From positions 62,001 to 126,000 of the forward strand of contig NZ_JBNDMZ010000007.1 of the NCBI RefSeq assembly GCF_049856295.1: a stretch of DNA of 64,000 nt, written 5' to 3'. The first letter of the stretch is position 1. Each line of letters opens with the position of its first letter. The position numbers and the translations under genes are program-made. The DNA is from JB111 sp049856295. GTDB taxonomy: Bacteria > Actinomycetota > Actinomycetes > Actinomycetales > Actinomycetaceae. This document shows positions 60,530-64,000 of this stretch, one piece after another. The notes under the pieces are model-generated. The model made no database searches and was not told the DNA's origin. It was given only the letters and a program-made list of their open reading frames with translations.

Positions 60530-60658
60530 AGCGGCACTCCGTGAGGTGGTCCGTCGCCCCGGCGGGGCGGGCGCGCCGAGCTGCCGCGCCACCCGCCATG
60601 GTAGGCGTGCCGCACCGGGCCCGGGGCACGGCGGGTCACCTCCGGCGCCACGGGCGCC

Positions 60659-61909
60659 TCACACGCCTCCGACGGCGGAGCTCACCGGCCCGGCGAGATC
60701 CCCCTCGGCGCCGCTCGCGTCGATCCGGTCGGCCCCCACCCAGCGCGCGACCTCGGCGAGCTCGGCCGCGAGCGCCGCCGCGATCTCCTCCGCGCCGGGC
60801 CAGGCCGCGGGACCGCGGGTGGGCAGGTCGGGGACCTGCCCGGGGTCCTCGGCGTGGACCTCCTTGACGAGGAGCGCGCCGGCCGCCCGGTCGGCCTTGA
60901 GGTCGACGCGCGCGACGAGGTGCTCACCGAGCAGGAAGGGCAGGACGTAGTAGCCGTGCGTGCGCAGGTGGGCGGGGGTGTAGATCCCGATCCGGTAGTG
61001 CATCCCCCACAGGGCGGCGAGCCGCCCGCGCTCGAACACGAGCGGGTCGAACGGCGCCAGCAGCGCGCGGGCACGCACCGGTGACGGGGCCGGGGCGCCG
61101 GGAAGCCGGTAGTGGGGTCGGGCCAGGCCGCGGACCGCGACCTCCTCGAGAAGTCCGTCCTCGACGAGCTCGCCGACCGCCGTCGTCGTCGTCCCGATAC
61201 GCAGCCGGTGGTAGTCCGCGAGCGCCCGGACGTCCGCCACCCCGTGGGCGCGGGCGGCCGCGAGGGTGAGCTCGCGCACCGCCTCCGGCCAGGACGGTGC
61301 GGGCTCGAGGGCGGCGGGCGGGAGCACCCGCTCCGGCAGGTCGAGGCGCTGCTCGAACGAGGCGGTCCGGCCGGCCACGGCGAGCCGTCCGGTGCGCCAC
61401 ATCCGGGTGACGGCGATCTTGAGCGGGGACCAGTTCCAGCCCCACTGGGTCTTCTCCGCCCGGTCGTGCGCGAGCGCGTCGTGCAGCTCGGTGGCCGACA
61501 TCGCCCCACGGTCGGTGATCGCCGCCTCGACCTCGGCCATCACCCGCGGGTCGCCGAACTCGTCCGCACGGAAGCGCTCCTCCTCGGCTGCGCGGCGCGC
61601 GGCCTGGAGCGCGTACGTGCGCGGGGGAACGAGGGAGGCCTCGTGGCACCAGGTCTCGACGAGGAGGCGAGGTGCGCGGCCCGTCGCGCGCTCGAGGATC
61701 GCCGGGTCGTAGGGGCCGACGCGTGCGAGGACGGGCAGCGTGTGCGCACGAGCGAGGACGTTGACCGAGTCGATCTGCAGCAGCGCGGTGTCCGCGATCG
61801 CGCGAGCGACATGCCGCCGCGCGGGCCAGGCGGGACGGCGCCGGGCGAGGCCCTGCGCCGCGATCGCGACTCGGCGCACCTGACGGATCGACATCTGCTG
61901 GACCGGCAT
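60659..61909 (-). CDS. AlkZ/YcaQ-family DNA glycosylase (winged-helix)
   Basis: 416 aa. HTH_42/AlkX-AlkZ family, glycosylases that unhook interstrand cross-links or remove bulky alkyl adducts. SIRQVRRVAIAAQGLARRRP (~6-25), catalytic QID-type motif LLQIDSVNVLARAHTLPVLARVG (~43-65; QxD), LVETWCHEASLVPP, QWGWNWSPLKIAVTRMWRTGRLAVAG winged helix, and the C-terminal LLAPFDPLVFERGRLAALWGMHYRIGIYTPA. Cytoplasmic. It is inserted between hpf and secA, in the same direction, with CACGAT 6 nt before its ATG. Confidence 0.9.
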   Translation of the reverse strand: MPVQQMSIRQVRRVAIAAQGLARRRPAWPARRHVARAIADTALLQIDSVNVLARAHTLPVLARVGPYDPAILERATGRAPRLLVETWCHEASLVPPRTYALQAARRAAEEERFRADEFGDPRVMAEVEAAITDRGAMSATELHDALAHDRAEKTQWGWNWSPLKIAVTRMWRTGRLAVAGRTASFEQRLDLPERVLPPAALEPAPSWPEAVRELTLAAARAHGVADVRALADYHRLRIGTTTTAVGELVEDGLLEEVAVRGLARPHYRLPGAPAPSPVRARALLAPFDPLVFERGRLAALWGMHYRIGIYTPAHLRTHGYYVLPFLLGEHLVARVDLKADRAAGALLVKEVHAEDPGQVPDLPTRGPAAWPGAEEIAAALAAELAEVARWVGADRIDASGAEGDLAGPVSSAVGGV

Positions 61910-61915
61910 CGCGCC

Positions 61916-61921
61916 ATCGTG
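61916..61921 (-). promoter_or_regulatory. Possible leaderless -10 (CACGAT-N6-ATG) for the AlkZ-like gene
   Basis: Same spacing as other leaderless genes; first base deviates from TANNNT. Confidence 0.3.
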
Positions 61922-61975
61922 CCACCGGGCGCCGACATGCCCCCGCCCGGCAGGTCGGCCGGGCGGGAGCGCGGG

Positions 61976-62620
61976 TCAGCAGGTGGAGTCGAGCCGGAGC
62001 ACGCCGTACGACCAACCCTTGCGGCGGTAGACCACGCAGGGCTGACGGGTCTCGGAGTCGACGAAGAGGAAGAACGGGTGCCCCACCATCTCCATCTCGT
62101 ACAGGGCCTGGTCCACCGTCATGGGCTCGGCCTTGTGCAGCTTGTCCCGCACGATGACCGGCGAGTCACCGAGCTGGGTCTCGACCGCCTCGCCGGGGCT
62201 CGTCGACGGGGCCGGGTGCTCCGCGATCGGCGCGTCGCCGGCCAGCCCGTCCTGGGGCTCGTGCTGCTCGACGTCGAGCGGGGGCGCGGCGGGCAGCGCA
62301 CGGTTCGCGTGCCGCTGCCGGTCCTTGCGCCGGTCGTGGTGCCTCCGCAGCCGCTCGAGCAGCTTGCCGGTCGCGAGGTCGAGCGCCGCGTACCGGTCGG
62401 CGGCGCTCGCCTCCGCCCGGATCACCGGCCCCTTGTCCCGCAGCGTGATCTCGATCCGCTCGGCCTGGTCGGCCAGCCGGGGGTTCTTCTCGAGCGTGAG
62501 CTCGACGTCGACGCGCTGCGTGCGCGGAGCGAGCTGGGTGACCTTCGCGAGCTTGTCCTCCACGTGGGAACGGAAGCGGTCGGCGACATCCGTGCCGCGG
62601 CCCTTGACGACGATCTCCAT
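61976..62620 (-). CDS. hpf: Long-form ribosome hibernation-promoting factor
   Basis: 214 aa from the ATG at 62620: GGAGG lies 7 nt upstream and is itself part of the earlier in-frame ATG at 62632, which has no RBS of its own. N-terminal ribosome-binding domain (MEIVVKGRGTDVADRFRSHVEDKLAKV), an Ala/Pro/His linker (~115-150) and the C-terminal dimerisation domain (VRDKLHKAEPMTVDQALYEMEMVGHPFFLFVDSETRQPCVVYRRKGWSYGVLRL) that drives 100S dimers. Normal long-HPF size. Own leader with a strong hairpin. Confidence 0.96.
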   Translation of the reverse strand: MEIVVKGRGTDVADRFRSHVEDKLAKVTQLAPRTQRVDVELTLEKNPRLADQAERIEITLRDKGPVIRAEASAADRYAALDLATGKLLERLRRHHDRRKDRQRHANRALPAAPPLDVEQHEPQDGLAGDAPIAEHPAPSTSPGEAVETQLGDSPVIVRDKLHKAEPMTVDQALYEMEMVGHPFFLFVDSETRQPCVVYRRKGWSYGVLRLDSTC

Positions 62621-62735
62621 GGTGACCTCCATCGGTCGGTGCGGGGGCGGACGTGACGGGCCCGCCTCTCGAAACTCCGGCGCCGTGGGCGCCGGTCAGG
62701 GTGCGTGCGACCTCCTCCCTCCCGGGGGACGGAAC

Positions 62736-62769
62736 AGCCACCCGTCGCGTCTCCGCGTCCCGGGTGGCT
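62736..62769 (-). promoter_or_regulatory. Structured hpf leader hairpin with GAGA tetraloop
   Basis: Minus strand: 9-bp outer stem AGCCACCCG/CGGGTGGCT (62769-62761 with 62744-62736) enclosing CGCG-GAGA-CGCG, a 4-bp stem with a GNRA tetraloop. About 115 nt before the hpf ATG. A possible cis-regulatory or stabilising RNA element. Confidence 0.45.
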
Positions 62770-62779
62770 CCATGCACCA

Positions 62780-62785
62780 ACGTTA
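62780..62785 (-). promoter_or_regulatory. Candidate hpf -10 (TAACGT)
   Basis: TAACGT just upstream of the leader hairpin would start the transcript ~5 nt before it. No clear -35; a stress sigma could recognise it. Confidence 0.35.
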
Positions 62786-62843
62786 CCCGGTTCGCCCCGT
62801 CCCGGACACCTGGCGGACACCCTGGCGCGTGCCCGGTCGCAGG

Positions 62844-63644
62844 TCACCGGCCCGGAGCCCGCGCCCCGGCGACGACGAGGGCGCCGAGCACGTCCGCACC
62901 GGCCCCGCGCAGGGACTCCGCGCAGGCGGCGAGGGTCGCGCCGGTGGTCAGCACGTCGTCGACGAGGAGCACCGCGGTGCCGGCGGGGACCGGCGCGCGC
63001 AGGTCGGGCGGGCGGCTCCGGTTCGCCACGCGGGAGCGGGCCGACGAGCCGCGCTGCCGGGCCGGGCCACCCGCACGCCGCAGGAGGTCGACGGACGCGA
63101 TCCGCAGGCGCGCCCGCGGGGTCGGACCTGACGACGGGGCATCGGCTGCGCGGGCGGCGGCGTCGGCCAGCCCGGCAACCACGGCGTCGGCGAGCTCGAC
63201 GGCGACGAGCATGCCGTGCCGGCGTCGCATTGCGCCTGAGGGGGCGGGGACGACGAGCAGCGTGCCCCCGGCGTCGTCGCCCCGGACGTCGCCGGCCAGG
63301 AGGGGCCACATCCGTGACCCGGCGAGCCGTCCGGCGTCGACCAGCTCGCGCCGGAGGTGGCCGCACCGGCCCGTCTTCCAGTCGATGACGATGCGACGGA
63401 GCGGGCCGTGGTAGTCGCCGAGGGACCAGGCACGCAGGACGGGCTCGTCGAACCCGGCGAGCAGCGGAGCGCCGTCCGTGCACTCCGCGGGCCCGGCGGT
63501 GAGCAGGCGCCGGCACGTCCGGCACAGCGCGACGCCCCACGTCCCGCACCCGGCGCACTCGGCGGGCACGACGAGCTCGAGCGCGGCCAGGAGCGGCGCG
63601 GGCAGGCGTGCGCGGGAGCGGTCGCGGGGATCAGGTGGTCGCAC
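62844..63644 (-). CDS. ComF-family phosphoribosyltransferase-like protein
   Basis: 266 aa, GTG start. N-terminal CxxC pairs form a zinc ribbon (PAECAGCGTWGVALCRTCRR, ~28-47), then a type I PRTase fold with the PRPP motif VLLVDDVLTTGATLAAC (~225-241). ComF proteins assist natural transformation in Firmicutes and Haemophilus; in actinobacteria the gene sits between lpqB and hpf and its task is unproven. A ~30-residue Arg/Ser-rich insertion precedes the PRPP loop. Confidence 0.9.
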   Translation of the reverse strand: MRPPDPRDRSRARLPAPLLAALELVVPAECAGCGTWGVALCRTCRRLLTAGPAECTDGAPLLAGFDEPVLRAWSLGDYHGPLRRIVIDWKTGRCGHLRRELVDAGRLAGSRMWPLLAGDVRGDDAGGTLLVVPAPSGAMRRRHGMLVAVELADAVVAGLADAAARAADAPSSGPTPRARLRIASVDLLRRAGGPARQRGSSARSRVANRSRPPDLRAPVPAGTAVLLVDDVLTTGATLAACAESLRGAGADVLGALVVAGARAPGR

Positions 63645-63744
63645 CCGGGCAGGATCGCCGCCGCATGCGCGCCCCCGCGGGCCGCACCCGTCCGGGCGGT
63701 GGATCGCCCTGCCGGTGCGACGCCTGTGGACCCGCGTGCCGGGG

Positions 63745-64000
63745 TCAGCCCGGATAGGCCGGGTCGGCGAGATCGTCGGCCACGCGCGTCCAGGAGGCGC
63801 CCGTGCGCTCGTAGATCCCGTCGTCCGACGTCTGCACGACGATCGAGGTCTCCCCGCGCCCGCCCGTCAACGACACCGCGCCCTGGAGCACGGGCAGCGG
63901 CTCGGTGTCGCCGCCGATCCGGACGAGGTAGGGGCGGGGGCCGGGGTCGGTGGCCGTGCGGCCGAGCACCACCAGGGTGGTGGAGTCGATCCACGCGAGG
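63745..64000 (-). CDS. lpqB: LpqB-family lipoprotein, C-terminal end (5' part outside window)
   Basis: The last ~85 residues of a beta-propeller: LAWIDSTTLVVLGRT, PYLVRIGGDTEPLPVLQGAVSLTGG, IVVQTSDDGIYERTGASWTRVADDLADPAYPG. Ending and position upstream of comF-hpf-secA match LpqB, the lipoprotein modulating the MtrB sensor kinase; mtrAB is expected just beyond the edge. Frame is open to the window end. The 63645-63744 gap shows no feature. Confidence 0.85.
   Translation of the reverse strand, partial: LAWIDSTTLVVLGRTATDPGPRPYLVRIGGDTEPLPVLQGAVSLTGGRGETSIVVQTSDDGIYERTGASWTRVADDLADPAYPG

Noticed and set aside
62621..62632. ATG at 62632 as the hpf start
   Set aside because: It has no ribosome binding site, and its own bases form the GGAGG that serves the ATG at 62620, where the conserved N-terminus begins.

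Overview
The window is chromosomal DNA of a very high G+C actinobacterium (about 73-74% G+C, estimated by eye). Markers of the group are a two-domain Kgd-type 2-oxoglutarate dehydrogenase, a SigR/RsrA (SigH/RshA-type) thiol-stress sigma/anti-sigma pair, NucS mismatch endonuclease, Rv3235- and DUF2550-family proteins, lpqB-comF-hpf-secA order, and many GTG starts. Separate atpF and atpH (no mycobacterial b-delta fusion) and the overall order fit Micrococcales (Cellulomonas/Georgenia/Isoptericola-like). No species call is possible from sequence alone.

Layout. 1-3.7 kb (-): thioredoxin/TPR co-chaperone (cut by the window edge), a lipoprotein and a membrane protein; 3.9-5.3 kb (+): DivIVA-like coiled coil. 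5.3-30.4 kb (-): an almost unbroken leftward supercluster. In transcription order it is argS-lysA-hom-thrC-thrB (aspartate family), rho-rpmE-prfA-prmC-tsaC (termination, ribosome, translation), wecA and a small membrane protein, atpBEFHAGDC, DUF2550, then nucS with two uncharacterised partners and two solo enzymes. Genes are joined by many ATGA/GTGA overlaps. The order matches the M. tuberculosis Rv1292-Rv1312 block as I remember it. 31.2 kb: tRNA-Arg(CCG). 31.4-33.5 kb (-): glycerophosphodiesterase and M23 peptidase. 33.9-37.8 kb (+): kgd. 37.9-41 kb: a degenerate SGNH protein, a dispersed-repeat array, a quinone reductase-like MDR enzyme, ribosomal protein bL37 and rsrA-sigR. 41.1-49.5 kb (+): DoxX-like, aroA-rsgA-hisN, sbcDC. 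49.5-55 kb: a CpaE/SAF pair, HTH, LysM and Rv3235 genes. 55.2-57 kb (-): an FMN reductase/luciferase-like monooxygenase pair. 57.4-64 kb (-): secA, an AlkZ-like glycosylase, hpf, comF and the 3' end of lpqB. No CRISPR array, insertion sequence, prophage or biosynthetic cluster was seen.

What is most worth following. (i) Two SigR-type promoters (GGAAT-N18/19-GTT): one in front of sigR itself, arranged so that it would yield a longer SigR isoform, and one with exact N18 spacing in front of the flavin monooxygenase/FMN reductase pair. This suggests a thiol-stress-induced two-component monooxygenase. (ii) A dispersed short repeat (core ccgcactctcgac) forming a four-unit array at 38.5 kb, with an apparent in-frame relic in the sbcC coiled coil. 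(iii) At least fourteen genes with a -10-like hexamer exactly 6 (two with 8) nt before the start codon, i.e. leaderless transcripts. (iv) Structured 5' leaders on rho, hpf and bL37, and a perfect 8-bp inverted repeat before kgd. (v) An SGNH-fold protein lacking the catalytic residues.
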